A stretch of 64,000 bases of DNA from Lachnospiraceae bacterium (GCA_017936785.1 JAGBEV010000009.1:1-64000); one strand, 5' to 3'; positions 9,371 through 18,306 are shown, counted from the stretch's first letter. A program made the numbers and translations. Notes: generated by a model not told the origin, from the sequence alone.

Positions 9371-9441
9371 AGAGGAATAGTACAGCGGTAGTGCGGCGGT
9401 CTCCAAAACCGTTAACGGGGGTTCGATTCCCTCTTCCTCTG
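9371..9441 (+). tRNA. tRNA-Trp (CCA)
   Basis: A 71-base cloverleaf with a 7-bp acceptor stem (AGAGGAA with TTCCTCT), discriminator G, and the anticodon loop CTCCAAA giving CCA. The T-arm contains GGTTCGATT. CCA is not encoded. It has its own promoter and terminator. Confidence 0.95.
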
Positions 9442-9447
9442 CTAAAG

Positions 9448-9483
9448 AAAACCAGTAGCTGTAAGCCGCTGGTTTTTATTTTT
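9448..9483 (+). terminator. terminator after tRNA-Trp
   Basis: AAAACCAG (9448-9455) pairs with CTGGTTTT (9469-9476), followed by a T-rich tail. Confidence 0.8.
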
Positions 9484-9551
9484 ATAGTTTGTTAAAAGGT
9501 ATAGCATTTTGGCTGTAAGGGGACAACAGCCTGATCTTAGGAGGTACGTAT

Positions 9552-10967
9552 ATGAGTAATGTAAAAGAAAAGGAATATGATGTGATCATTATCGGTGCCG
9601 GGCCGGGAGGTATTTTCTGTGCCTATGAGTTGCTGGAAAAGGCACCTGATTTAAAAGTTCTGATGATTGAAAAGGGAAGAAGCATTGAGAAGAGAACCTG
9701 TCCTAAGCGTGTGACCAAGCAGTGTGTGGGATGTACGCCCTGTTCCATTACTACAGGGTTTGCAGGAGCAGGTGCATTTTCTGACGGCAAATTATCACTT
9801 TCTCCCGATGTAGGCGGTAATCTGCCTGCAATTTTAGGATATGATAAGACAATAGATCTGATCAATGAATCTGATCAGATCTATCTGAAGTTCGGTGCGG
9901 ATGCCAATGTATACGGATTGGACAAGGAAAAAGAAATCAGGGAAATCCGTAAGAAGGCGATCAATGCCAATCTGAAGCTGGTGGAATGTCCCATCAGGCA
10001 TTTGGGGACAGAGGAAGGCTATAAGATTTACAGCAAGCTTCAGAAGCATCTGGAAGATGCGGGAGTAACACTTTTATTTAATACTATGGTAGAACAGATC
10101 ATTGTGGAAGAAGGTCGTGCTGTAGGTGTTGTTACAGACAAAGGGGATACCTTCCATGGAAAAGAGATCGTATCTGCCGTAGGAAGGGAAGGCGCAGACT
10201 GGTTTAAGGATAAGTGTGAGGAGATCGGAATCGAGACAACGCCGGGAACTGTGGATGTGGGAGTCCGTGTGGAAGTCAGGGACGAAGTAATGCAGTTTTT
10301 AAATGAAAATCTTTATGAGGCGAAATTGATCTATCATACACCTACCTTTGATGATAAGGTTCGCACCTTCTGTACCAACCCCTCAGGAGAGGTGGCAACG
10401 GAATATTATGAAAACGGACTTGCAGTGGTAAACGGACATGCTTATAAATCTCAGGATTATAAGACCAATAATACCAATTTTGCCATTCTGGTGTCCAAGA
10501 ATTTTACGAAGCCCTTTAAGACACCTATTGAATACGGCAAACAGATCGCACAGCTTTCCAATATGCTTTGCGGCGGAAAGATCCTGGTGCAGACCTTCGG
10601 AGATTTTAAGAGGGGCAGAAGGACTACGGAAGAAAGGCTTTGCAGGAATAACCTGATTCCTACTTTAAAGGATGCAGTGCCGGGAGATCTGTCTCTGGTA
10701 TTCCCACATCGTATTATGGTGGATATTGAAGAAATGCTGGAGGCTTTGGATAAGATCACACCGGGTATTGCAGCAGATGAAACGCTGCTTTATGGTGTGG
10801 AAGTAAAATTCTACAGCAACAAAGTTGTAGTAAATGAGGACTTTGAAACCAGCATTGCAGGTCTGCGCGCCATCGGAGACGGTGCCGGTGTTACCAGGGG
10901 ATTACAGCAGGCATCTGCAAACGGCATCAGCGTTGCAAGGAGTATTTTGAAAGCCTATGGAAAATAG
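9552..10967 (+). CDS. FAD-dependent dehydrogenase, COG2509-like
   Basis: A 471-residue flavoprotein. The N-terminal Rossmann motif is VIIIGAGPGGIFCAYEL with the second-strand acidic residue in MIEKG. A cysteine-rich segment (CPKRVTKQCVGCTPCSI, about residues 53-69) lies next to GFAGAGAFSDGKLSL, features I associate with uncharacterised FAD dehydrogenases of the COG2509 type. The C-terminal FAD site reads GLRAIGDGAGVTRGLQQAS. TAGGAGG precedes the ATG. The substrate is unknown, and the cysteine cluster might hold a redox or metal centre. It overlaps the next gene by 11 bases. Confidence 0.88.
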   Translation: MSNVKEKEYDVIIIGAGPGGIFCAYELLEKAPDLKVLMIEKGRSIEKRTCPKRVTKQCVGCTPCSITTGFAGAGAFSDGKLSLSPDVGGNLPAILGYDKTIDLINESDQIYLKFGADANVYGLDKEKEIREIRKKAINANLKLVECPIRHLGTEEGYKIYSKLQKHLEDAGVTLLFNTMVEQIIVEEGRAVGVVTDKGDTFHGKEIVSAVGREGADWFKDKCEEIGIETTPGTVDVGVRVEVRDEVMQFLNENLYEAKLIYHTPTFDDKVRTFCTNPSGEVATEYYENGLAVVNGHAYKSQDYKTNNTNFAILVSKNFTKPFKTPIEYGKQIAQLSNMLCGGKILVQTFGDFKRGRRTTEERLCRNNLIPTLKDAVPGDLSLVFPHRIMVDIEEMLEALDKITPGIAADETLLYGVEVKFYSNKVVVNEDFETSIAGLRAIGDGAGVTRGLQQASANGISVARSILKAYGK

Positions 10968-12003
10968 AAAATACAAAAAGCTTGTCATATATGGCTTGCT
11001 TATGTGCCTTCTGATGACAGTCTGGGGCTGCGGCGGGCAGAAGGATGACTCAAAAAAGCAGGAAGGAGTTACCCAGATCGTCCTGACTACGGGCTTTTCC
11101 AGGGATGAGGTTTTCCGTATCGGGAAAAGCTCCTGCTATTTGAATGAGTTTATGGTGTATCTGACCAATATCCAGAATCGGTATGAAGCCGTTTACGGAA
11201 GCCAGATCTGGAGTGTTTCCAGTAATGGCATTTCCATGGAAAGCAGAATCAAGGATACGGTTGCTGCAAGAATTGCCCAGGTAAAGACCATGAATCTGCT
11301 GGCACAGGAATATCAGGTTACTTTGACCGATGAGGAGGAAAAGCAGGTCGTTCTTGCTGCACAGGAATATTTTGGTTCCCTTAATGAAAAGGAAATTGAG
11401 GTTATGGGTGTTTCTGAGGAACTGATCGCACAGATGTACCGGGAATATCTGATCACCCATAAGGTGTATGTTTATATTATCCGTGATATCAATCCGGAGA
11501 TTAGTGATGATGAAGCGAGAAGCGTAACAGTGGACTGGATCTTTCTGCGTTCACCGGAAGAAAGCGGGGAAGCAGAAGCATTGGCAGAGGACATCAGGAA
11601 CCGTTTGAATCAGGGAGAAGATTTTTATACATTAGCATCCTCTTATAGTGATGATAAAGTCATTACCCACACTTTCGGCAAGGGGATGACAGATCAGGCA
11701 GTGGAGGATTGCGCCTTTAACCTGTCTGTAGATGAAACAAGCCAGGTGATCAAAGGGACGGAAGGATATTATATTCTTCATTGTATCAGTACCCTGGACA
11801 GAAAGGAAACGGATGCCAACAAAGAGAAAATCGTGACCCAGAGAAAGAAAGAAGCATTCAACCAGGTCTATGGTTCTTTTGCAAATGAACAGGTGAAACA
11901 GTTGAATGAAGAACTTTGGGAGAGCATTACCATGGCCCATGATGGGCAGGTAATGACCAGCAGTTTTTTTGATATTTACGAAAAGTATTTCCCGGAGGAA
12001 TGA
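10957..12003 (+). CDS. lipoprotein peptidyl-prolyl cis-trans isomerase (PrsA/SurA-like foldase)
   Basis: The 348-residue protein has a lipoprotein signal ending at a WGC lipobox (Cys near residue 26), a helical N-terminal chaperone region (about 45-165), and a parvulin-type rotamase domain (about 185-275, with FYTLASSYSDD and GTEGYYILHCI). It probably assists folding of exported proteins outside the membrane. It overlaps the FAD enzyme gene, which suggests translational coupling. There is no clear terminator after it; the next 95 bases lead into the CIRCE-controlled region. Confidence 0.88.
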   Translation: MENRKYKKLVIYGLLMCLLMTVWGCGGQKDDSKKQEGVTQIVLTTGFSRDEVFRIGKSSCYLNEFMVYLTNIQNRYEAVYGSQIWSVSSNGISMESRIKDTVAARIAQVKTMNLLAQEYQVTLTDEEEKQVVLAAQEYFGSLNEKEIEVMGVSEELIAQMYREYLITHKVYVYIIRDINPEISDDEARSVTVDWIFLRSPEESGEAEALAEDIRNRLNQGEDFYTLASSYSDDKVITHTFGKGMTDQAVEDCAFNLSVDETSQVIKGTEGYYILHCISTLDRKETDANKEKIVTQRKKEAFNQVYGSFANEQVKQLNEELWESITMAHDGQVMTSSFFDIYEKYFPEE

Positions 12004-12072
12004 GCTTTTTCATGAGCACCGGTCTTTCATGGGGGTATTTGGGTTTATAAAAATTTAAGAATTGAGAAAACC

Positions 12073-12101
12073 TTGATTTTACAGGCTTTTTGGGCGATTA
12101 T
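12073..12101 (+). promoter_or_regulatory. candidate htpG promoter P1 overlapping CIRCE
   Basis: TTGATT at 12073-12078, a 17-bp spacer, and GATTAT at 12096-12101. The -10 box touches the first base of the CIRCE repeat, so repressor bound there would block it. Confidence 0.5.
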
Positions 12102-12127
12102 TAGCACTCATACAAAATGAGTGCTAA
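12101..12127 (+). promoter_or_regulatory. CIRCE element (HrcA operator)
   Basis: TTAGCACTC, nine bases, GAGTGCTAA: a perfect match to the CIRCE consensus bound by the heat-shock repressor HrcA. It lies 111 bases before the htpG start. CIRCE usually controls groESL and dnaK operons. Confidence 0.95.
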
Positions 12128-12134
12128 TTTTATA

Positions 12135-12163
12135 TTGACGAAACTTTCCGGTGGTTGTAAACT
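12135..12163 (+). promoter_or_regulatory. candidate htpG promoter P2 just downstream of CIRCE
   Basis: TTGACG at 12135-12140, a 17-bp spacer, and TAAACT at 12158-12163. CIRCE ends eight bases before its -35 box. Confidence 0.55.
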
Positions 12164-12237
12164 TCATATTATTGAAAGATACGCAAAATGCTTTGCGGCA
12201 TGTGCGGAAGGATTGGATAGAAAGGAATGTGATTTTT

Positions 12238-14334
12238 ATGTCAAACAAACATGGCAGCTTATCGATTAACAGTGACAACATTTTTCCGATTATTAAGAAG
12301 TGGTTATATTCGGACCACGATATTTTTTACAGGGAATTGATCTCCAATGGATGTGATGCCATTACCAAATTAAAGAAGCTGGATATGATGGGAGAGTATA
12401 CTTTGCCGGAGGGATTTACACCTCAGGTAAAGGTTGAAGTGAGTCCGGAAAACAAAACCATATCCGTTACTGATAACGGTCTGGGTATGACGGCGGATGA
12501 AGTAGAAGAATATATTAACCAGATCGCTTTTTCGGGAGCAACGGATTTTATTGCAAAATATAAGGATAAGACCAATGAAGATCAGATCATCGGACATTTC
12601 GGTCTGGGCTTTTATTCTGCGTTTATGGTAGCGGATGCGGTACATATCGATACCCTTTCCTACAAAGACGGTGCAAAAGCGGTTCACTGGGAATGTGACG
12701 GCGGTACGGAATTTGATATGAAGGACGGCGATAAGACAGAGGTAGGAACGACCATTACCCTTTATGTCAATGAAGACTGTCTGAAGTTCTGTAATGAATA
12801 TGAGGCAAAGGAAGTTATCAGGAAATATTGTTCTTTCATGCCCTATGAAATCTATGTAGGTAAATTAAATACCACAGAAACAGAGGTCATCAGGGAGGAA
12901 GAATTACTTCCTGCCGATGAAGTAGTAGAAAAGATCGAGTCTAAGGCAGAAGAAAATACAGAAGGTGAAGATGGAGAAAAGAAAGAGCCGGAACAGAAGG
13001 TACGGATCAAGAGACGTCCCGAACTGATGAATGAGACCCATCCCCTCTGGACAAAGCATCCTAATGAGTGCACAAGAGAAGAATATCTGGAATTTTACCG
13101 CAAGGTATTTCATGACTATAAAGAGCCTTTATTCTGGATTCATCTGAATATGGATTATCCTTTTAACTTAAAGGGAATTTTGTATTTCCCCAAGATCAAC
13201 ATGGAATACGAATCCATTGAAGGAACCATTAAACTGTATAACAATCAGGTATTTATTGCAGATAATATCAAGGAAGTGATCCCGGAATTTTTGATGCTCT
13301 TAAAGGGCGTTATCGATTGTCCTGACCTGCCTTTAAACGTTTCCAGATCCGCATTGCAGAATGACGGCTTTGTAAAGAAGATTTCCGATTATATCAGCAA
13401 GAAGGTGGCTGATAAGCTTGCGGGTATGTGCAAGACCGAAAAAGAGGAATATGAAAAATACTGGGACGATATCAGCCCCTTTATCAAATTCGGCTGCTTA
13501 AAGGATGATAAATTCTGTGAGAAGATGACCGATTACATCCTTTTCAAGAATCTGGATGGCAACTATATGACGCTTCCTGAATGTCTGGAGGTAAAACCCA
13601 TTGACCCTGACGAGAGTGAAGGCGGAGAGAGCGCTGTTGATGAAAACGGTGAAAAGGTAGAAGCGGAAGTAGTAGATGAAAACGGCGATTCTGTGGATGG
13701 GGACGAGGAAGCAGAAAAGAAAGAAAAAGTCATCTACTATGTTACGGATGAAAAACAGCAGAGCCAGTACATCAATATGTTCAAACAGGCTAAGATGGAT
13801 GCGGTTTATCTGACAGAAAAGATCGACCAGCCTTTTGTCAGCCAGTTGGAAGCTAAGAATGAAGGTATTAAATTCAGCAGGATCGATGCAGATCTGACAG
13901 AGTCCTTCAAGTCTAAAACTTCTAAAAAAGCTCAGGCGGAATTTGATGCCCAGTCAGAAGAAATCGGTAAAATGATGCAGAAAGCCTTGAAAAAAGATAA
14001 GCTTACCGTTAAGATAGAGAAGTTAAAGAACAAGAAAATCTCATCCATGATCACGATTTCCGAAGAAACCCGCCGTATGCAGGACATGATGCAGATGTAT
14101 GCTGCAAGCGGAATGGATATGGGAATGTTTGGCAGCGAGGGAGAAACTCTGGTATTAAATGCCAACCATCCTTTGGTTGCTTATATCATGGAGCACAAAG
14201 ACGGTGAGAACACCAGGATGATCTGTGAGCAGTTATACGATCTGGCAATGCTTCAGAACGCACCATTATCCCCTGAAGCTATGACCAAGTTTATTGCACG
14301 CAGCAATGATATCATGATGCTTCTGACCAAGTAG
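12238..14334 (+). CDS. htpG: molecular chaperone HtpG (Hsp90)
   Basis: Cytosolic ATP-dependent chaperone. The 698 residues contain the GHKL ATP-binding domain (ELISNGCDA, TDNGLGM, GHFGLGFYSAF) and the Hsp90 middle and C-terminal domains. Compared with the usual bacterial length of about 620-630, it has two acidic insertions. One, near residues 229-262, sits where eukaryotic Hsp90 has its charged linker. Another, near 453-498, is rich in Glu/Asp. The frame is open from 12151, but ATG 12238 follows AAAGGA and gives the family start MSNKHGSLSINSDNIFP. Confidence 0.95.
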   Translation: MSNKHGSLSINSDNIFPIIKKWLYSDHDIFYRELISNGCDAITKLKKLDMMGEYTLPEGFTPQVKVEVSPENKTISVTDNGLGMTADEVEEYINQIAFSGATDFIAKYKDKTNEDQIIGHFGLGFYSAFMVADAVHIDTLSYKDGAKAVHWECDGGTEFDMKDGDKTEVGTTITLYVNEDCLKFCNEYEAKEVIRKYCSFMPYEIYVGKLNTTETEVIREEELLPADEVVEKIESKAEENTEGEDGEKKEPEQKVRIKRRPELMNETHPLWTKHPNECTREEYLEFYRKVFHDYKEPLFWIHLNMDYPFNLKGILYFPKINMEYESIEGTIKLYNNQVFIADNIKEVIPEFLMLLKGVIDCPDLPLNVSRSALQNDGFVKKISDYISKKVADKLAGMCKTEKEEYEKYWDDISPFIKFGCLKDDKFCEKMTDYILFKNLDGNYMTLPECLEVKPIDPDESEGGESAVDENGEKVEAEVVDENGDSVDGDEEAEKKEKVIYYVTDEKQQSQYINMFKQAKMDAVYLTEKIDQPFVSQLEAKNEGIKFSRIDADLTESFKSKTSKKAQAEFDAQSEEIGKMMQKALKKDKLTVKIEKLKNKKISSMITISEETRRMQDMMQMYAASGMDMGMFGSEGETLVLNANHPLVAYIMEHKDGENTRMICEQLYDLAMLQNAPLSPEAMTKFIARSNDIMMLLTK

Positions 14335-14345
14335 GGAAACAATTT

Positions 14346-14876
14346 ATGAAATATATCTGGCTGTTTATAAAAACCTTATTACGTATGATACTAAAGCCTC
14401 TGTCCTTTGTTCCGGCAATCCTTGTGATGGCAATGATCTTTCATTTCTCATCCCAGGGAGGCGCCGATTCAGGGGCATTGAGCTATAAAGTCAGCAAAGC
14501 TATAGTAATAGCAGCGGATGAAGTACTGGATAAGGACTTAAGCGAGGAACAGATAGATGCTTATGCAAAAAAATACCACTACCATGTGAGGAAACTGGCA
14601 CATTTTACGGAGTATTTTATTCTTGCCGTTTCCGTGGCATTTCCATTGTATGTATACGGAATGCGCGGTATCTGGCTGGTAATCTTTGCCGGAGCCTTTT
14701 GTGTGGCTTTTGCCTGCCTGGACGAATACCACCAATCCTTCGTGGCAGGAAGGACGCCATCCAAAAAAGATGTCTTTATTGATAGCTGCGGAGCCTTTTT
14801 AGGGATTATAGTCACAAGGATTGTAGGTTTTATCGGACGTAAAACGATCTTTGCCCCTTTGGCAAAAAAACGCTGA
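14346..14876 (+). CDS. VanZ-like membrane protein
   Basis: A 176-residue protein with hydrophobic helices near residues 14-32, 85-105 and 110-127. It has the VanZ-family motifs HVRKLAHFTEYFILA and AFACLDEYHQSFVAGRTPSKKDVFIDSCGA (conserved K-x-x-H-F-x-E-Y and D-E-x-H-Q). Distant relatives raise teicoplanin tolerance, but the general function is unknown. It starts 12 bases after htpG and is probably co-transcribed. Confidence 0.85.
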   Translation: MKYIWLFIKTLLRMILKPLSFVPAILVMAMIFHFSSQGGADSGALSYKVSKAIVIAADEVLDKDLSEEQIDAYAKKYHYHVRKLAHFTEYFILAVSVAFPLYVYGMRGIWLVIFAGAFCVAFACLDEYHQSFVAGRTPSKKDVFIDSCGAFLGIIVTRIVGFIGRKTIFAPLAKKR

Positions 14877-14982
14877 GGGCAATAAAAATGCCCATAACAA
14901 TAAACTGGCGGCATCATCAAGTAAAATTCTCCGCAAGGAAGGGTTACATAGCAGTTGAGCAAGTAAAAATATTCTATAACCA

Positions 14983-15153
14983 GCAGTTAGCAGGCAGCTT
15001 GGAAGAAAAAATGTAGATATCAAAGGAAACCGTATAAAAACGTCGGCACTTAGATTGCGTCCTTTGCAATCTTAGTACCGCTACGTTTTTATCCGAGCGG
15101 GAGCGCGTTTCCGTGATATCTACATTTTTTCTTCCAAGCTGCCTGCTAACTGC
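14983..15153. repeat. long palindromic repeat, MITE-like (40-bp perfect inverted arms)
   Basis: Positions 14983-15022 and 15114-15153 are a perfect 40-bp inverted repeat. Inside it, GGAAAC (15025-15030) pairs with GTTTCC (15107-15112), ATAAAAACGT (15034-15043) with ACGTTTTTAT (15083-15092), and a 7-bp stem closes the centre, so the whole 171 bp can fold into one rod. Weaker inverted similarity extends outward to about 14963 and 15176. It encodes no protein. It fits a miniature inverted-repeat element or a structured RNA. No target-site duplication was obvious. The remainder of 14877-15302 shows nothing else except the possible operator at 15250. Confidence 0.7.
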
Positions 15154-15249
15154 GTCGCCTTAAAAAATTTTACCCCTTCAATTTATGTAAACCAAACTTC
15201 GCAATTCCATACTGTACTTTTCCCGAAATTATGTTAAAATAAAATTGAT

Positions 15250-15263
15250 TGACATTACTGTCA
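15250..15263. promoter_or_regulatory. candidate TetR-family operator
   Basis: TGACA-TTAC-TGTCA, a dyad with 5-bp arms. It overlaps a TTGACA hexamer (15249-15254) upstream of a two-gene operon that encodes a TetR regulator. Autoregulation is inferred. No good -10 box follows at 17 bp. Confidence 0.4.
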
Positions 15264-15302
15264 CAATTTTCCAAAAAGTAGTTGAAGGGTCAGGGGATAC
15301 AT

Positions 15303-15815
15303 ATGCAGAAAGAGAAATTGAGCAGAGAAGAATTTTTACAAATGTTCCGGGAGGATGTCATCCGTTTATCCCGGTATATTCCATGGTTTGAAAAAAAGAG
15401 CGGAAATGATGTGTCAAAAAATTATCAGGATGGGGATAAAATGAAGCACACCCTGTCGTTTCCCGTTTATGACAGCATTTTATTAGCTTTTTTGAATGAT
15501 GCAAGCACCACGGTATTTATGGAGCAGAATTATCATTATTTTTACAGCAGGAACCAGATCAAAAATTATGAGGATGAATTAAGACTCATTGAGACAGCGG
15601 ATATTATGCACATGGAGGTGCTCCAATGTATTTTATCCAGATATGTATTCGGCGGCATGACCAAGGCATATTTATGGAAGGACGGCGTGGATCACCGGAT
15701 TTTCCTCAGTGTCCTGAAGAAGGCAAGACAGATCGTCGAATTCTGGGATCAGCCTTTAGTCATAGAAGATGAAATACTTCCGGAAGAGGTAGAAGATGAG
15801 GAAGAAACGGAGTAA
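15303..15815 (+). CDS. conserved protein of unknown function
   Basis: A 170-residue soluble, mostly helical protein (SREEFLQMFREDVIRLSRYIPWFEKK near the N terminus, TLSFPVYDSILLAFLNDAS in the middle) with a very acidic C terminus. I do not recognise a catalytic motif. ATG 15303 follows CAGGGGAT and is preferred over an upstream TTG. It lies six bases before the TetR gene, so the pair is one operon. Confidence 0.75.
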   Translation: MQKEKLSREEFLQMFREDVIRLSRYIPWFEKKSGNDVSKNYQDGDKMKHTLSFPVYDSILLAFLNDASTTVFMEQNYHYFYSRNQIKNYEDELRLIETADIMHMEVLQCILSRYVFGGMTKAYLWKDGVDHRIFLSVLKKARQIVEFWDQPLVIEDEILPEEVEDEEETE

Positions 15816-15821
15816 ATTGCC

Positions 15822-16415
15822 ATGGGAGAAAAATCGGTCAGGAAGAAACAGTTTATTTTAAAGAAAGCAAGGGAAGTCTTTGCCGAGCGGGGCTATAAGG
15901 ATGTTACCATGAAGGATATCGTGGACGCATGCCAGATCAGCAGAGGCGGTTTATATTTATATTTTGACAGCACAAAAGAAATTTTTTTGGAAGTACTGAA
16001 TATGAAGGAAGGCTCTGAAAGCGGAGAAGAGGATGTATTTACAAAGGCGATCAGTGAAAATGCGTCCAGCTCCGATATTCTTGCCCTGTTTTTGCAGGAG
16101 CAGAAAAAAGAGCTGTGCAATCAGGCAGAAAGCCTGACCATGGCAACTTATGAATTCTTTTTTGCAAATAAGCTGCCTAAAAATGAGAATCCTCTGAAAA
16201 CCCAGTTTGACGGTGCGGTTCAGATCATAGAAAAACTGATTTCAGATGGTGTGAAAACAGGAGAATTTGTCTGTGAAGACCCCAAAGGGGCATCCAGAAA
16301 TATCATGTATGTTCTGGAGGGCTTAAGGATCATGTCCCAGACGGTGGGGATTACGGAAAAAGCTGTCAATAAAGAGATCCTTTATCTGATGAAGGGACTT
16401 TTAAAAGAAGCATAA
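15822..16415 (+). CDS. TetR/AcrR family transcriptional regulator
   Basis: The 197 residues have an N-terminal helix-turn-helix (ILKKAREVFAERGYKDVTM, then ISRGGLYLYF, residues about 12-55) and a variable ligand-binding C-terminal domain. The divergence-free arrangement with the preceding gene suggests autoregulation through the dyad at 15250. The ligand is unknown. The following aspartoacylase-like genes start 14 bases later and may be in the same regulon. Confidence 0.9.
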   Translation: MGEKSVRKKQFILKKAREVFAERGYKDVTMKDIVDACQISRGGLYLYFDSTKEIFLEVLNMKEGSESGEEDVFTKAISENASSSDILALFLQEQKKELCNQAESLTMATYEFFFANKLPKNENPLKTQFDGAVQIIEKLISDGVKTGEFVCEDPKGASRNIMYVLEGLRIMSQTVGITEKAVNKEILYLMKGLLKEA

Positions 16416-16429
16416 AAGGAAAGTGCATT

Positions 16430-17374
16430 ATGATAGAAAATGTAGTTTCAGCGGCGCTTCCGGTCAATGAGAATCTGAGGATTCCCAGGAATCGTTTAGA
16501 GCCCGTTGATTTAAATGATAACAGAGGAAGGATCAGTATTGTGACCGGAGCTCATGGAGATGAATTGGAAGGGCAGTTTGTCTGCTATGAAGTGATCCGG
16601 AGGATCAACCGGAATAAGGAAGCCTTAAAAGGAACCATAGATATTTATCCTGTATTGAATCCTTTGGGAATGGACAGTGGTGTGCGTACCGTTCCCAAGA
16701 TCGACATGGACTTGAACCGGATGTTTCCCGGCAGTCAGGATGGAACCATGATGGATAAAGTGACTGCAGGAATCGTGGAGTCCCTTTTGGGTTCGGATAT
16801 CTGTATTGATGTCCACGCATCGGATACTTTTGTAAAGGAAATTCCTCAGGCAAGGATCAGTGATGAGTTTGAACAGATGATGGTGCCTTATGCAAAGTAT
16901 CTGAATGTGGATCTGATCTGGATCAATGCAACGGCAACAGTTCATGAATCCACCCTCGCCTACAGCCTTTGCAAGCTGGGGGTTCCGGCACTGGTCATGG
17001 AAATGGGATTGGGCAACCGGATCAATCAGGAATATGGTCTGCAGGTTGTGGATGGTATTTTTCATCTGATGAAAAAACTGGGGTTATGGGAAGGCGATGA
17101 TATTTCCGTAAAAGAGCCTATGGTCATAACCAATGATGACATTGAATTTATCAGAGCTGCGGAATCGGGAATTTTTATCTCCTGTGCGGAAAACAACACC
17201 TTTGTAAAACAGGGAGATAAGATCGGAGAGATCATTGACCCGCTGGCAGGGGAAGTCATATATGAAGTAAAGGCAGGGTGTGAAGGTCTGCTCTTTACCA
17301 TGAGAGAGCATCCTCTTGCTTATGAAGGTGCATTGCTTGCACGCATTATCAGGGGGAAGGAGGCGGCAGAATGA
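16430..17374 (+). CDS. succinylglutamate desuccinylase/aspartoacylase family zinc hydrolase
   Basis: A 314-residue M14-like metallo-acylase or carboxypeptidase. Zinc ligands are visible: His42 and Glu45 in TGAHGDELEG, and His129 in ICIDVHAS. An arginine-containing substrate region DLNRMFPG is present, and the likely general base lies in the VMEMGLGN segment. The C-terminal beta domain (about 230-310) has the biotin-like fold motif ESGIFISCAENNTFVKQGDKIGEI. It probably removes an acyl group from an amino acid or a small amide. The substrate is not predictable. It overlaps its paralog by four bases (ATGA). Confidence 0.88.
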   Translation: MIENVVSAALPVNENLRIPRNRLEPVDLNDNRGRISIVTGAHGDELEGQFVCYEVIRRINRNKEALKGTIDIYPVLNPLGMDSGVRTVPKIDMDLNRMFPGSQDGTMMDKVTAGIVESLLGSDICIDVHASDTFVKEIPQARISDEFEQMMVPYAKYLNVDLIWINATATVHESTLAYSLCKLGVPALVMEMGLGNRINQEYGLQVVDGIFHLMKKLGLWEGDDISVKEPMVITNDDIEFIRAAESGIFISCAENNTFVKQGDKIGEIIDPLAGEVIYEVKAGCEGLLFTMREHPLAYEGALLARIIRGKEAAE

Positions 17375-18306
17375 AGGAGCAGATCATTTATTCTATGAAA
17401 GCGCCTTACCGCGAAGATTATGTGATCAAGGGCTACAGCTTTGGAAAGGGAGACCCCAGCGCCTGCATCCTGGGACCTGTCAGGGGAAATGAAATCCAGC
17501 AGCTTTATATCTGTTCCCAACTGGTAAAGGCATTAAAGGAACTGGAATCCAATAACTGTATCGGCAATCATAAGGAGATACTGGTCATTCCCTGTATCAA
17601 CAACTACTCCATGAATATGGGAAAACGCTTCTGGCCCGTTGACAATACGGATATTAACCGGATGTTTCCGGGAAACGATTATGAGGATACTACCTGCAGG
17701 ATCGCAGATGGGCTCATGAAGAAGATCAAGGATTACAGCTACGGCATTCAATTTGCTTCTTTTTATATGTCAGGAGAATTTGTGCCTCATGTGAGAATGA
17801 TGGAGACGGGATATCAGAATACTTCTCTGGCAAATCTGTTCGGTCTGCCCTATGTGGTAGTCCGCAAGCCAAAGCCCATTGACACCAAAACCCTGAATTA
17901 TAACTGGCAGAATGAAATGACGGCGGCTTTTTCCGTTTATACCAATAAAAATGATGAGATCGACGAAAAGAGTGCAAAACAGGCTGTAGCGGCAGTGCTC
18001 CGCTTCCTGACCAGAATGGGGATCATCAAATATGAAAGCCACAGCGGTTATATTTCCCATATTATTATGGAGGAAGACCTGAGCAATGTGGAAACTGACC
18101 AAAGCGGAATTTTTAAGGGGCTTGTGTCACCGGGAGAAGAGGTGCGGTATGGTCAGTCCCTTGCAGAGATCATCGATCCCTATGTAGGAGAGGTAAAGAA
18201 GGTTATTCAGGCGGAAACAGAGGGCGTAGTTTTCTTCGCCCATAAAGATCCCCTTGTTAATGAAGGCGATATTGTTTACCGCCTGATCCACAGACTGCAT
18301 GAGTAG
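17371..18306 (+). CDS. aspartoacylase-like paralog lacking zinc ligands (probable pseudoenzyme)
   Basis: A 311-residue paralog of the preceding gene with the same layout, including DINRMFPG and a C-terminal QSGIFKGLVSPGEEVRYGQ domain. The first metal motif reads PVRGNE (Arg38 in place of His) and the third ligand position is Phe in IQFAS. So at least two of three zinc ligands are missing while the fold is kept. ATGA overlap with gene 1 implies equal synthesis, consistent with a heteromeric partner or regulatory subunit. Its 3' end overlaps the convergent transglutaminase gene by 50 bases. Confidence 0.85.
   Translation: MKEQIIYSMKAPYREDYVIKGYSFGKGDPSACILGPVRGNEIQQLYICSQLVKALKELESNNCIGNHKEILVIPCINNYSMNMGKRFWPVDNTDINRMFPGNDYEDTTCRIADGLMKKIKDYSYGIQFASFYMSGEFVPHVRMMETGYQNTSLANLFGLPYVVVRKPKPIDTKTLNYNWQNEMTAAFSVYTNKNDEIDEKSAKQAVAAVLRFLTRMGIIKYESHSGYISHIIMEEDLSNVETDQSGIFKGLVSPGEEVRYGQSLAEIIDPYVGEVKKVIQAETEGVVFFAHKDPLVNEGDIVYRLIHRLHE

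Noticed and set aside
12227-12232. ATG near the htpG ribosome site
   Set aside because: It is followed at once by TGA; the htpG start is ATG 12238.
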